Below the pieces are notes generated by a model that saw nothing but the letters and a program-made list of their open reading frames with translations, was not told the DNA's origin and made no database searches. From Candidatus Contubernalis alkalaceticus (GTDB taxonomy: Bacteria; Bacillota; Dethiobacteria; SKNC01): DNA of 64,000 nt. The DNA lies in NCBI RefSeq assembly GCF_022558445.1, contig NZ_CP054699.1, forward strand, positions 1,196,001 to 1,260,000, read 5' to 3'. This document shows, piece by piece, positions 32,849 through 40,800 of the stretch. How positions within the stretch are numbered: the first letter of the stretch is position 1; every line of letters begins with the position of its first letter. A program made the position numbers and the translations under genes.

Positions 32849-32853
32849 GAGCC

Positions 32854-33189
32854 ATGGAAGAAGCCACCGAATATTCAACAACTAACTTTGGCCTATTAAA
32901 CGGTTGCCAGCTAGAAGAGATCCGCAAAAATCGCATGTGGGCCATGCTCGAAATGTATGGAGAAGGCCTGAAAAATCTTAATCCCCGAGAGATAGGCATA
33001 ACGATAATGGACATAAAGTGCATGATTTTGTTAGTGGAAAACAGCAAGTTGGACCGCAGAGCTAAAAAAGAGTGCCGGCGCTTTATCACAGATGCACTGA
33101 AAAGTCTGGATGAAGCAGTGCTGGCAGTGCAGAGGTTGGATAACGCGATGAAGCAGAAAACAGGAACACAGAGAGGTGAGGACTTTTGA
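32854..33189 (+). CDS. Helical phage protein
   Basis: 111 residues from ATG 32854 (GAGGAGTGAG). It is wholly helical (CQLEEIRKNRMWAMLEMYGE; KCMILLVENSKLDRRAKKEC). The end overlaps the next TTG start. The function is unknown. Confidence 0.65.
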   Translation: MEEATEYSTTNFGLLNGCQLEEIRKNRMWAMLEMYGEGLKNLNPREIGITIMDIKCMILLVENSKLDRRAKKECRRFITDALKSLDEAVLAVQRLDNAMKQKTGTQRGEDF

Positions 33190-33452
33190 AAAAGTGGCTG
33201 TGTATCATAGCATGCTGGATTTTGGCCATACTGCTCATGTGGCAGGTCAACTGTAACAACCAGGTGGACTTTCCAGAACGGGATGCTGAGCTGGAGCAGG
33301 TGATTCGCCAGGCGGTCCGGGAGGAGATCCGTGAAGAACTGGAGCCTTACTCCGAGACCCAGGAGCTGATGAATGACTGGCTCCAGGAGTGGAACGTCCT
33401 CACCCAAGATGAGTGGGAAGGACATGAGGCTTTTAACTGGGAGAACGAATAA
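33186..33452 (+). CDS. Short membrane-anchored coiled-coil protein
   Basis: 88 residues from TTG 33186 (GAGAGGTGAG). The N-terminal KKWLCIIACWILAILLMWQV is one membrane helix, then an acidic coil (ELEQVIRQAVREEIREELE). Together with the similar 33572-33961 it flanks the tRNA; the pair may be paralogous membrane proteins. Spanin-like roles are conceivable but unsupported here. Confidence 0.65.
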   Translation: MKKWLCIIACWILAILLMWQVNCNNQVDFPERDAELEQVIRQAVREEIREELEPYSETQELMNDWLQEWNVLTQDEWEGHEAFNWENE

Positions 33453-33480
33453 ATTCGAAGTGATTCGGAGTATCAAAAAA

Positions 33481-33556
33481 GGCCGGGTGGTGTAAGGGCA
33501 GCGTATTCGCCGGGCATAGGCGAAGGGACCGGGTTCAATTCCCGGCCTGGCCTCCA
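33481..33556 (+). tRNA. tRNA gene, Cys-like (anticodon GCA), lacking U33
   Basis: The 76-base unit has acceptor GGCCGGG/CCTGGCC (one G-U), a T arm CCGGG-TTCAATT-CCCGG, discriminator T and an encoded CCA. The anticodon stem TTCGCC/GGCGAA encloses loop GGGCATA, whose central triplet is GCA. U73 plus GCA are the identity set of tRNA-Cys. However, the D arm (GTGTAAGGGCAGC) barely pairs, and position 33 is G instead of the invariant U. It may be nonfunctional, specialised, or read in a different register. Confidence 0.65.
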
Positions 33557-33571
33557 AAAGGTGGTGAGAGT

Positions 33572-33961
33572 GTGGAAGAAAACACTATGCCAAACAGGAA
33601 CTGGAGAATAGCCGCGGTTATTTTGGTCTGCATGTTATTAGCTTTTGTGTTGGGAACCAGGACAGCGGAGCGACGCACGGCACTTTCGGAGACAGAAGTT
33701 AGGGAAAGTGTGTTAGAGATGACCGAACAATTTTTAGAAGACCTGCAATTCCAACAGCGAGTTTTGGACCTTAACGAACAGCTCTACGGAGAGCTTGAGT
33801 TTAAGCAAGGGGCACTGGAGCTTTATGAGGATGTTTTAGAAGAAGTTAGACATATCCGAATAATCGCGGACAACCTGGAACTAGAGCACCGAGAAATCAG
33901 GCTGCAGATCGAGGAATATTTTGAAGCACAGAAACACCAAGAGCCGGAGGAAGACTATTAA
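33572..33961 (+). CDS. Membrane-anchored coiled-coil protein
   Basis: 129 residues from GTG 33572 (AAAGGTGGTGAG). One membrane helix at ~11-30 (IAAVILVCMLLAFVLG), then a long acidic coiled coil (LEDLQFQQRVLDLNEQLYGE). It resembles 33186-33452 in layout. The function is unknown. Confidence 0.65.
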   Translation: MEENTMPNRNWRIAAVILVCMLLAFVLGTRTAERRTALSETEVRESVLEMTEQFLEDLQFQQRVLDLNEQLYGELEFKQGALELYEDVLEEVRHIRIIADNLELEHREIRLQIEEYFEAQKHQEPEEDY

Positions 33962-33976
33962 AGAGGGGTGATTAAA

Positions 33977-34531
33977 TTGGACACGGAACCTTTGGTTAAC
34001 CCAAGTGGAGACACGAAAGAAGATAGTGATTTAGGTTGCACGGTAGTAAGGACCACCATGAGTTATGAGGATGCTGAAAAGCTGTTGGCAGAGAAAAGGA
34101 TGAAGGGCAAAATCGCTGTGGAAAAGGTGATGGAATATTCCAGAGAGGAGCTTAAAGACCTTTTGGTGAGAGAAGGCCTTAAATCCAGTGAGGTGGCAAA
34201 GAGGCTTAACGCAAAGCCTTCATGCGTGCATATCCTTCGCAAGCTTTTTGACCTTCAGGAAAAAGACATTCAGGAAGAGAGAATAAGACTTAACTATCAA
34301 GCGCCCAAAACCGAGGAAAATGAATCCCATGATGATAGAGATGGGCTGGAGAAAATCAAAGAAACCCCGAAAATCAAAGAATCTAGTAAGCCCGACATCG
34401 AAAAATTCATCACTTCTTCCGGCAAAGTGGCCGCCGCTGAGCTCTTGGGCACAGCAAAGTCACTGGAAAGGCTTGAGAATGCAAAGGTAACCGTGGAAGT
34501 AAAGGTATGGACTTCTGCAGAACAATCCTGA
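33977..34531 (+). CDS. Phage protein with helix-turn-helix core
   Basis: About 184 residues; TTG 33977 has AGAGGGGTG at proper distance and is favoured over the GTG at 33968. The centre YSREELKDLLVREGLKSSEV then AKRLNAKPSCVHILRKLF is a helix-turn-helix. The C-terminus is charged and flexible. Possibly a DNA-binding accessory of replication or regulation. Confidence 0.6.
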   Translation: MDTEPLVNPSGDTKEDSDLGCTVVRTTMSYEDAEKLLAEKRMKGKIAVEKVMEYSREELKDLLVREGLKSSEVAKRLNAKPSCVHILRKLFDLQEKDIQEERIRLNYQAPKTEENESHDDRDGLEKIKETPKIKESSKPDIEKFITSSGKVAAAELLGTAKSLERLENAKVTVEVKVWTSAEQS

Positions 34532-34554
34532 TTTCGGAAAAGGAGTGGCGGAAG

Positions 34555-34857
34555 GTGGCGCTAAAAGAGTCAGACATACGAAAGCAAGTAGTAGATTATC
34601 TCAGAATTACCGGCTGGTTTGTATACCATAACCTTCAGGGCTTGGGATGTTATGCGGGGCTTTCGGATATTGTAGCCGTGAAAAATGGGAATGTGGTTCA
34701 CATCGAGCTGAAAGCCCCCGAGGGAAAGCAACGGAAGGAGCAGGTGACATTCCAAACAGATCTGGAAGCGGCCGGCGGACTCTATGTGCTTGCTGATTGT
34801 ATCGAGGATGTGATGTTTTTAAACAAAGCTGGCTCCGGGCAGGTGAGGCGGATGTGA
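34555..34857 (+). CDS. VRR-NUC domain nuclease
   Basis: 100 residues; GTG 34555 follows AAAAGGAG by 9 bases. It is a minimal VRR-NUC (PD-(D/E)XK) enzyme: ESDIRKQVVDYLRITGWFVY, GLSDIVAV with the catalytic Asp, HIELKAPEGKQRKEQVTF with the ExK pair, then YVLADCIEDV. Phage members are predicted structure-specific nucleases in replication or recombination. It overlaps the next gene by 4 bases. Confidence 0.88.
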   Translation: MALKESDIRKQVVDYLRITGWFVYHNLQGLGCYAGLSDIVAVKNGNVVHIELKAPEGKQRKEQVTFQTDLEAAGGLYVLADCIEDVMFLNKAGSGQVRRM

Positions 34858-35420
34858 AGCGCAGAGAGCGGCGGCGGTATAAAATTATGCTGGAACCCCA
34901 TGCAGTAAAACGTTTTCACCAGCGGCTCCCGAAAAGGAAAATTAATTCTTTTAAAGCACTGGCAGAACAGCGGCTCGAAACCGAAGTAATGAAGGGTGCC
35001 ATACCTAACGAGCGGGGCGCATTAAAGGTAGAGGTGGAACCAGGGGTATGGATTATATGCTACGCAATGTTGGAAGGATATAGTTGGCTTGTAAAAACTA
35101 TTATTCGTGAAGGCTGTAGTGACGACATAAAAGAGAAGGGGATGCACGGATTTATGGATGAAATACGGTGTGCAGGAATGGTAAAACTCGAGCTTGCGGA
35201 GCTGGAGTTGCATGGTCTGGATGCAACTGGCCAGGCTAATAAAGTGTTAGAGGAATGGTCTGAGTTTATCAGTGCCCAAATCGGTGAATTGAGGATTGAC
35301 CAGGTGACAGAAGAGGCCTTCGATGTCATTCAGGCGTTGTATGGTTATCTGAAGAAACTGGGGGTTGACGTTGCCAGGGAGAACAAACGTCACATAAGGA
35401 AAATGAAAGAAAGGTATTAA
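34854..35420 (+). CDS. Phage protein with MazG-like C-terminal half
   Basis: 188 residues from GTG 34854 (CAGGTGAGG). The first ~95 residues are basic (RERRRYKIMLEPHAVKRFHQ) and end in a beta-rich patch (VEVEPGVWIICYAMLEGYSW). Residues ~110-188 resemble the MazG nucleotide pyrophosphohydrolase fold (ANKVLEEWSEFISAQIGELR, TEEAFDVIQALYGYLKKLG) with E..E..E and E..D acidic pairs. It may hydrolyse non-canonical or signalling nucleotides. Confidence 0.65.
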   Translation: MKRRERRRYKIMLEPHAVKRFHQRLPKRKINSFKALAEQRLETEVMKGAIPNERGALKVEVEPGVWIICYAMLEGYSWLVKTIIREGCSDDIKEKGMHGFMDEIRCAGMVKLELAELELHGLDATGQANKVLEEWSEFISAQIGELRIDQVTEEAFDVIQALYGYLKKLGVDVARENKRHIRKMKERY

Positions 35421-35440
35421 AAGCAAAGGAGGAAAGCTCA

Positions 35441-35782
35441 ATGGAAAAAGCCTTAGAAAAGCTAAAAACCGAGATGGATGGAGATAAAAACAATAAGTAT
35501 GTCCAGGTGGTAGGTGAGTTTTTAATTGAATACCTGAATAACAACCCCCAGGCAGCAGAGCAGATCCTGGCGGAGGGGAAAACCATCAAGGGAAGCCTGG
35601 TAGAGATGAAAGAAGAGGCCCGAAAGCACCAGGTAGACGGCTGCGGGGTGCTGACGGACCAGGAAGGTTTTGAAGTGGCACTGAAATACTTCGAGATTGA
35701 GCAGGGAGCACCAGTTGTTTCAAAGTTGGTGACAAAAAATAGTAATGACTTTGATGTAAGCCTGGACGATTTCCTTTCGTAG
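35441..35782 (+). CDS. PcfK-like protein
   Basis: 113 residues after AAGGAGG. A helical protein (EKALEKLKTEMDGDKNNKYV, QAAEQILAEGKTIKGSLVEM) ending DFDVSLDDFLS; size, order and the following PcfJ-like gene match the pcfK-pcfJ pair first described on plasmid pCF10 and common in prophages. The function is unknown. Confidence 0.7.
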   Translation: MEKALEKLKTEMDGDKNNKYVQVVGEFLIEYLNNNPQAAEQILAEGKTIKGSLVEMKEEARKHQVDGCGVLTDQEGFEVALKYFEIEQGAPVVSKLVTKNSNDFDVSLDDFLS

Positions 35783-35795
35783 GGGGTAATGACAA

Positions 35796-37418
35796 ATGAC
35801 AAAAATAGCAGCAGAAGTAATAATACCCCATATGTTTACCGCCTACGCGGAGGACCTTGGCCACCGCAACACTGGGCTGCATCATTTCCAATATTTCTGT
35901 GAGGGCTGTGGACAGATATTTTCCTCAGCCTGGGGCAGGCTCCCACAAAGTATGCACGGATATGAACGCGGCAATTATTTTACCTGCCCCTACTGCAGGG
36001 TAAAACATGACAAATATGTGGCCTATATAGAACGAGGGGCGCCGGCTCCTGATGGAGCGCGCTTAGTAGTCAAAGAGTATAAAACCGTGGTTACCCTGGA
36101 GGTCTACAGCAACACACTCGAATTCAACGACTATTTAGGCGTTTACGAAAGGCAATACAAGGAAACCTTTCGGTTTGATATTGCGAAGCAATCTGTTTCA
36201 TTCACAAATTATCGCACCGGCATAAAACAGGAGTCGATTGAGATAGGGAATCCCTTCGAGCTGGATTTTTTTCTAAAAAGCATACTCCGGTTTTTTTGTT
36301 CAAACAGTCTGGCCAACGCAGAGCAAAAGTCAGAACTGAATGCACTGCTGAAGGTCCTTCGGGAAACCGTTAAAAGTAAGCTAGAAAAGCGCTTAAAACA
36401 CAAGGTGCCCTCAATGTTTGTCAGTTCCGGTACCTATTGGGGGATACTGCTGATTCCAATCCTTAACATAGCATACCGTGTAGCGTGTCCGGATGCTCCC
36501 AACCTGCCGGCGGAATACAGAGGGGCTCCTCTTGATATCCGGGATTTTTGGAGAAACAAATTAATTAAAAAATACCGCTATATGGACCGCATTATGAGCA
36601 AAACCCGGCAGAAGAAAGACTTTTTAACCGCACTGATAGAAAATCATTCTTTGCCGGACAAGCCGTTGGTAAGGCGGATATTAACAGAGGATCCGTTTGC
36701 AATTAAGATGCTTTCAACGTCCTTTAGGCTGTGTAAAAACTATGACCATGCAATCAGCACGTTTTATGGAGTTCGGAAAATGATTGACACATGGAGACAT
36801 CAAGATTATGACGGAATCCCAAAGTTTTTAAGAGCCATGAAAAAACTTTATGGTGAGGCTGGCGTTAATCGACTGGTTTGGGAAAGCTCAGAGTTAAACA
36901 TGTTTGACTGTGCCAGGCTATACGGCCAGCTGAACGATGAAAACAAGAAATCTCTTAAAGAGGAACCAGTTAAATTAAGAGATCTTCACGATTGGATGTC
37001 ATTGCAGCACAAACGGCAAACCCACGTGAATGTAAAATTTACCGTTCCGGACTACATTGTAAAAAGACTGTCCATGCAGCGGTCCCGGCTGAAGTTTTTT
37101 CTCCCTGAAGAGTCCATGCAGTTACTGGAGGCTGGCCATGAGCTTCATAACTGTGTGGCGGCATACGGTGATAATATGAAAGATAATAAGCTTTGGATTG
37201 TTTTGGTGGCTGATGATACAGGAAGACTGGCAGCTTGCTTGGGGATAAGAGGTAAGGAATTAATTGAGGCTAAACTAGATAGGAACATGCCGGTATCAAG
37301 TAATGTTAAATTAAATAGTGAAATATTAGACTGGGCAAAGTATGCCAACATCAAAATTAATACATCAGACGTGAAGGTGACAAGCAAAAAGGAATCCAAG
37401 GAAGCCGTGCCTGCATAG
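35796..37418 (+). CDS. PcfJ-like protein
   Basis: 540 residues. The N-terminal zinc ribbon FCEGCGQIFSSAWG..YFTCPYCRVKHD is followed by a helical middle (SILRFFCSNSLANAEQ; RHQDYDGIPKFLRAMKKLYG). The C-terminal PcfJ core has EAGHELHNCVAAYGDNMKDN, WIVLVADDTGRLAACLGI and ELIEAKLDRNMPVS. PcfJ-like proteins occur in plasmids and phages beside pcfK; the activity is not established. The frame is intact and long, so the pair is under selection here. Confidence 0.85.
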   Translation: MTKIAAEVIIPHMFTAYAEDLGHRNTGLHHFQYFCEGCGQIFSSAWGRLPQSMHGYERGNYFTCPYCRVKHDKYVAYIERGAPAPDGARLVVKEYKTVVTLEVYSNTLEFNDYLGVYERQYKETFRFDIAKQSVSFTNYRTGIKQESIEIGNPFELDFFLKSILRFFCSNSLANAEQKSELNALLKVLRETVKSKLEKRLKHKVPSMFVSSGTYWGILLIPILNIAYRVACPDAPNLPAEYRGAPLDIRDFWRNKLIKKYRYMDRIMSKTRQKKDFLTALIENHSLPDKPLVRRILTEDPFAIKMLSTSFRLCKNYDHAISTFYGVRKMIDTWRHQDYDGIPKFLRAMKKLYGEAGVNRLVWESSELNMFDCARLYGQLNDENKKSLKEEPVKLRDLHDWMSLQHKRQTHVNVKFTVPDYIVKRLSMQRSRLKFFLPEESMQLLEAGHELHNCVAAYGDNMKDNKLWIVLVADDTGRLAACLGIRGKELIEAKLDRNMPVSSNVKLNSEILDWAKYANIKINTSDVKVTSKKESKEAVPA

Positions 37419-37447
37419 AAAAGGGCAAAACCACGGTATTTAACAAC

Positions 37448-37588
37448 GGATTAACAGTCCGTTGGTCGTTATAACTTATAAAGAATTGCATCATGGGAAA
37501 GACAACCTTCAATAAAGAGGTTGCGGGGCATAACAAAAATTCAACGGTTTTAGTATACTGCCTGGTTGCTAATATTTTGCTAATGCGA
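37448..37588 (+). other. att-like module 2: anticodon-arm hairpin plus GCTAAT repeats
   Basis: CAACGGATTAACAGTCCGTTG (37449-37469) is the exact reverse complement of a common tRNA-Asn(GTT) anticodon arm, with 7-bp arms and a 7-base loop, and continues GTC. At 37566-37588 lies TTGCTAATATTTTGCTAATGC, matching module 1. Order and ~120-base spacing are the same as at 28230-28375. The 242 bases between the PcfJ and ParB-like genes hold no other feature. Confidence 0.55.
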
Positions 37589-37660
37589 TTTGGCAAGAAA
37601 AATAAACGTGTAGGATTACTAAAAAGAATGGGACAAATTGGACAAGGAGGGAAAATTAGA

Positions 37661-38725
37661 ATGCTTATCGACATTGGGAAAATAACAGTCAAAGACCGTA
37701 TTCGTAAAGACTATGGGGACATAGATGAACTTGCTCAGGACATCAAGGAAAACGGCTTAATCAATCCGCCTGTTGTAACCCCTGAATATGAGCTGATTGC
37801 CGGGGAAAGAAGGTTAAGAGCAATAAATAAACTGGGTTACAGTCAGGTTGAGGTCCGGGTTATGTCTGTAAAAGACTACGAGCATCAGCTAAATTTGGAA
37901 ATATCGGAAAATGAAAGCAGGAAAGAGTTTACCAGAAAAGAGCGGCTCGAATATGCTCAAAAACTCATTGAACTTAAGCGCTTACAAGGTCTAAATTTAG
38001 ACCTTGATGAAGACCAAGTAACCCAGGAAGCATCGAAGGAGTCGGGCATCGGAAGCAGGGCGCAATTCTATAAAGAAAAGTTCATTTCAGAGAACGCCGA
38101 TGAGGAAACATTGGAGAAGTGGGATAAAGGAGATATCTCTACTCATGCAGCTTATCAAAAAATTCTCAAGGAGCGGGATGAGCTGAAAGCTAAGCTTGAA
38201 AAAGCCCAAAACACAGTAGACCAGGTAGTTGAGGAGAGAAATAAGCTCAAAGAAGAAACCTCAAGCCTGCAATCTAATGTCAACACCACAAACCAGGTAT
38301 TAAAAGACACTCAAGGCACTGTTAAAATGCTCCAGGATGAATTAAAAAAAGAGAGGGAAAGAGGTAAGACAGAAGTTGAAAGATTGGTGGGCCTGCTGGA
38401 TGAGGCCAAAAAGACAGGTTCGTCAGATGAGAAAATAAAACAGTTGGAGAATGAACTTGCAGCGGCCAAAGGCCAGGTTGAGGAATTGACGAAAAAAATA
38501 AATGAGCCGGTCGAGAAGGTTCCGGAAGAAGTAGAAAAAGAGCTAAATGATCTGAGGGAAAAGACCAGGCAACTGGAGAATAAAGCTGGGCAACCTGAGC
38601 AAATCCTGAAATTTCGGGTGCAGTTTGATACAGTGGTGACTATAATTTTAAGACGTTACTGGATATATTGGATGAGATTAAAGAGGTGGCTCCGGAAGAG
38701 TGCCAGAGCTATAAGGGTGCTATAG
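37661..38725 (+). CDS. ParB-like protein with long coiled coil, C-terminal frameshift
   Basis: 354 residues from ATG 37661 (AAGGAGGG). ParB/sulfiredoxin N-terminal domain: VKDRIRKDYGDIDELAQDIK, NGLINPPVVT and LIAGERRLRAINKLGY (the GERR box). A helix-turn-helix-like part follows (VTQEASKESGIGSRAQFYKE), then ~150 residues of coiled coil. The last ~25 residues are out of frame: from about 38637 another frame reads DYNFKTLLDILDEIKEVAPE and AIAGLARKMLERL-stop at 38759, clearly the ancestral end. A one-base deletion therefore altered the tail. It is a phage DNA-binding or regulatory protein. Confidence 0.8.
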   Translation: MLIDIGKITVKDRIRKDYGDIDELAQDIKENGLINPPVVTPEYELIAGERRLRAINKLGYSQVEVRVMSVKDYEHQLNLEISENESRKEFTRKERLEYAQKLIELKRLQGLNLDLDEDQVTQEASKESGIGSRAQFYKEKFISENADEETLEKWDKGDISTHAAYQKILKERDELKAKLEKAQNTVDQVVEERNKLKEETSSLQSNVNTTNQVLKDTQGTVKMLQDELKKERERGKTEVERLVGLLDEAKKTGSSDEKIKQLENELAAAKGQVEELTKKINEPVEKVPEEVEKELNDLREKTRQLENKAGQPEQILKFRVQFDTVVTIILRRYWIYWMRLKRWLRKSARAIRVL

Positions 38726-38775
38726 CCGGTCTTGCCAGAAAAATGCTTGAGAGGTTATAAGGAGAGTGAATCCAA

Positions 38776-38994
38776 TTGATAGAGCTGAGCGAATTCTGGC
38801 AGGGGATGCTGGTGGGCGGGATTCTGGGCATGGCTGTGACCTGGTTTTTGGTGGCGCTTATGGACATCGGCCAGTGTTCGGACCTGGAATCGGAGAATAC
38901 TTACCTGAAGTTGAAACTAAAAGAGGTTATAGAGGGGAAAGAAATTACGCAGGAGTTAAAAGGATTTTTTAGGTCAAGTAGCTTGGGGGATTGA
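38776..38994 (+). CDS. Small single-pass membrane protein
   Basis: 72 residues from TTG 38776. FWQGMLVGGILGMAVTWFLV is one membrane helix, followed by a short coil (DLESENTYLKLKLKEVIE). Similar small proteins are frequent in phage early regions. The function is unknown. Confidence 0.6.
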   Translation: MIELSEFWQGMLVGGILGMAVTWFLVALMDIGQCSDLESENTYLKLKLKEVIEGKEITQELKGFFRSSSLGD

Positions 38995-39008
38995 GGAGGC
39001 ATGTTCCT

Positions 39009-39341
39009 ATGGAGGTAACTTGCGATGTTTGCGGTAAAAGCTTCACCATAGATGTTCAAATCAGAGAGCGGGAATACAAGGGTGAGAAAGTAAGAGAGCA
39101 TTACTTCACTCATTGGGAATGCGGGACCGAATATACCGGTTATTATGAGACAGCAGAAACTAAGCATCTCTCAGAAGAGCGGAAGAGGATCCGAGATGAT
39201 GTTCAGCTGGCTTCTCGGCTGGGGAATGAAGAAGAGGTCCGGAAGCTTGTTAAAATGGATAAGAAGCTGAAGAAACAGCAGCTTGGGATTAAGAAGGAGC
39301 TGGAAAAATATTTTAAGGAGCGTGGCCAGAATGACCGCTGA
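39009..39341 (+). CDS. Zinc-knuckle phage protein
   Basis: 110 residues from ATG 39009 (GAGGAGG). The N-terminal CDVCGKSFTIDVQI with a later HWECG forms a zinc-binding site; the C-terminal ~50 residues are a basic helix (VRKLVKMDKKLKKQQLGIKK). Possibly nucleic-acid binding; the family is not recognised. Confidence 0.65.
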   Translation: MEVTCDVCGKSFTIDVQIREREYKGEKVREHYFTHWECGTEYTGYYETAETKHLSEERKRIRDDVQLASRLGNEEEVRKLVKMDKKLKKQQLGIKKELEKYFKERGQNDR

Positions 39342-39356
39342 ACACCTGAGAGAAGA

Positions 39357-39521
39357 ATGTTGATGGAAGAGACAATTGAAAGGATAGAAAAAGCCCTGCA
39401 AACTAAACTTTACCCATGGCAAAAAGAATTACTAGTAACGGTAATCGGGCAAAAGTTAAAGGGTGCTAAGCTCAAGGTTAGACCATTGCGGAGAAGAAGT
39501 AGATATTTGGATGGAGAATAG
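39357..39521 (+). CDS. Small basic phage protein
   Basis: 54 residues from ATG 39357 or 39363. MEETIERIEKALQTKLYPWQ then KELLVTVIGQKLKGAKLKVR ends in a basic tail RRRSRYLDGE. The ribosome site is weak (GAGAGAAG), but coding character is good and it fills the gap before the late regulator. Confidence 0.55.
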   Translation: MLMEETIERIEKALQTKLYPWQKELLVTVIGQKLKGAKLKVRPLRRRSRYLDGE

Positions 39522-39546
39522 ATAACGATGAGGGGGAATAGCTCTG

Positions 39547-39993
39547 GTGACCGAGGAAAAGCTTTGTGAGGCTGACTTCAGGTTTATAGAGAAACTTTTA
39601 TACGAGTACAAAACCTACGACACGGCCATCGAGCAGATGGAAGCAGAATTGGCCGAAATGTATCCCAGTGGTCCGGGGTCTGTGTTGGACCTAACTAATA
39701 TCCAGGGCCATTCCGATTCATCGGAGCCGGAGCGGTGGACCATAAAGCGGAACGAAAGCCTCAGGGCAAAATTCCTCCTGGGAAGAATACAGGAAAAGAA
39801 GCGGCACCGGAAAGCAATGGCCAGGGCCCGGGAAACACTAAGTGATGAGGAAAATAACCTAATCTGGTTAAAATATGATTTACGGAAGCAGAATCCCGAG
39901 GTTTGGCGGACTATGAATGTATCTGAAAGCACCTTCTATCGGCTCCGGAAACAGGTGGTTACGAGGGTAGCGGAATACTGCGGACTAACCTGA
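39547..39993 (+). CDS. Late transcription regulator, ArpU/RinA-like
   Basis: 148 residues from GTG 39547. The first ~90 residues are helical (FIEKLLYEYKTYDTAIEQME; SLRAKFLLGRIQEKKRHRKA). The C-terminus LSDEENNLIWLKYDL and WRTMNVSESTFYRLRKQVVT is a sigma-4-like helix-turn-helix typical of the ArpU/RinA group that activates phage late genes. It lies last in the early operon just before a hairpin region and the packaging genes, the expected place. Confidence 0.82.
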   Translation: MTEEKLCEADFRFIEKLLYEYKTYDTAIEQMEAELAEMYPSGPGSVLDLTNIQGHSDSSEPERWTIKRNESLRAKFLLGRIQEKKRHRKAMARARETLSDEENNLIWLKYDLRKQNPEVWRTMNVSESTFYRLRKQVVTRVAEYCGLT

Positions 39994-40101
39994 CAGGATT
40001 TTGACAGTGAAAGGGTGGAAAAACGTGTTATAGTTTTATACTAAGAACAGTCAGCAAGAGCAGGACCTCAGGAATGCTTCAACAGATGTTTTTCCTCCTT
40101 T

Positions 40102-40168
40102 CTCCGGCGGGGGTAGGCGGCTACCGCCGGGGTAAATTAAGCCCGTTGCAATGAGCAGCGGGTTTTCT
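40102..40168 (+). terminator. Two hairpins ahead of the late region
   Basis: A very GC-rich hairpin (CCGGCGG..CCGCCGG, ~40102-40131, with an inner GGTAG/CTACC) is followed by CCCGTTGC-AATGA-GCAGCGGG and TTTTCTT (40142-40166), an intrinsic terminator. A TTGACA at ~40000 could drive a late promoter just upstream. The gap 39994-40257 holds no gene. Confidence 0.7.
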
Positions 40169-40257
40169 TATATTCGACAATACCTTACAATTTGCAACAG
40201 AGGGAATGCCTTCTTTTTGCCGAAATAGATAGGAAATGGTGAAGGAGGTGCTTTCAT

Positions 40258-40737
40258 GTGATTGAGAGAATAACAAATATCGCTAATTTAAAAAGTTACG
40301 CTGTGAGCCAACAACATAGAGAAGGCGAAGAATCATGGATGTTGCTTTTGAAACTTTTGTATCAAGCTAAGCTATTTGTTGCTGATGAAGAAGTTGAAAC
40401 AGTTTATCCTAAGAAGCTTTTAAGTAGTAGTGAAGAAGAAAAATGCAATGAGAATAACCTTGAGGTAGTTTTATTTACTAGGGATGGAAAAATATTTATT
40501 GCTAAGGTTATAGATGAGGGTTGTAAGTTTCAAGTTGAATTAAAGAAAATAGAAGACATTACAAGTTTAAATGTAAGTGGAAACTTGACTGAAGCTAGAC
40601 ATAAAATACAATATAAGGCAATAATAAAATTTAAAGATGAGAGTGAACTTATTCTTAGCAGCAAAGATGATGTAAATCAGCATTGGCAAGAAGATTATTG
40701 TAAACTAATAATATCGATTGTTCGTTCATTAATGTAA
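40258..40737 (+). CDS. Unrecognised protein, beta-rich
   Basis: 159 residues from GTG 40258 after GAAGGAGGTG. AT-rich coding compared with its neighbours. IERITNIANLKSYAVSQQHR at the start, then alternating beta strands (LEVVLFTRDGKIFIAKVIDE; YKAIIKFKDESELILSSK). It may be a moron between early and late regions. The function is unknown. Confidence 0.6.
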   Translation: MIERITNIANLKSYAVSQQHREGEESWMLLLKLLYQAKLFVADEEVETVYPKKLLSSSEEEKCNENNLEVVLFTRDGKIFIAKVIDEGCKFQVELKKIEDITSLNVSGNLTEARHKIQYKAIIKFKDESELILSSKDDVNQHWQEDYCKLIISIVRSLM

Positions 40738-40800
40738 ATCTGAATAAATGAAGAAATACCTTCCTTTTTGTCGAAAGGAGTTGGTGGGAGGGAGGTGAGC

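Noticed and set aside
33481-33556. tRNA-Gly based on the GGGTGTAA-like D arm
   Set aside because: The anticodon loop centre is GCA and the discriminator is U, which fit Cys rather than Gly, although the D arm is atypical.
32763-33557. A 264-codon minus-strand frame
   Set aside because: It is antisense to the helicase end, two small genes and the tRNA; the protein has no recognisable domain.
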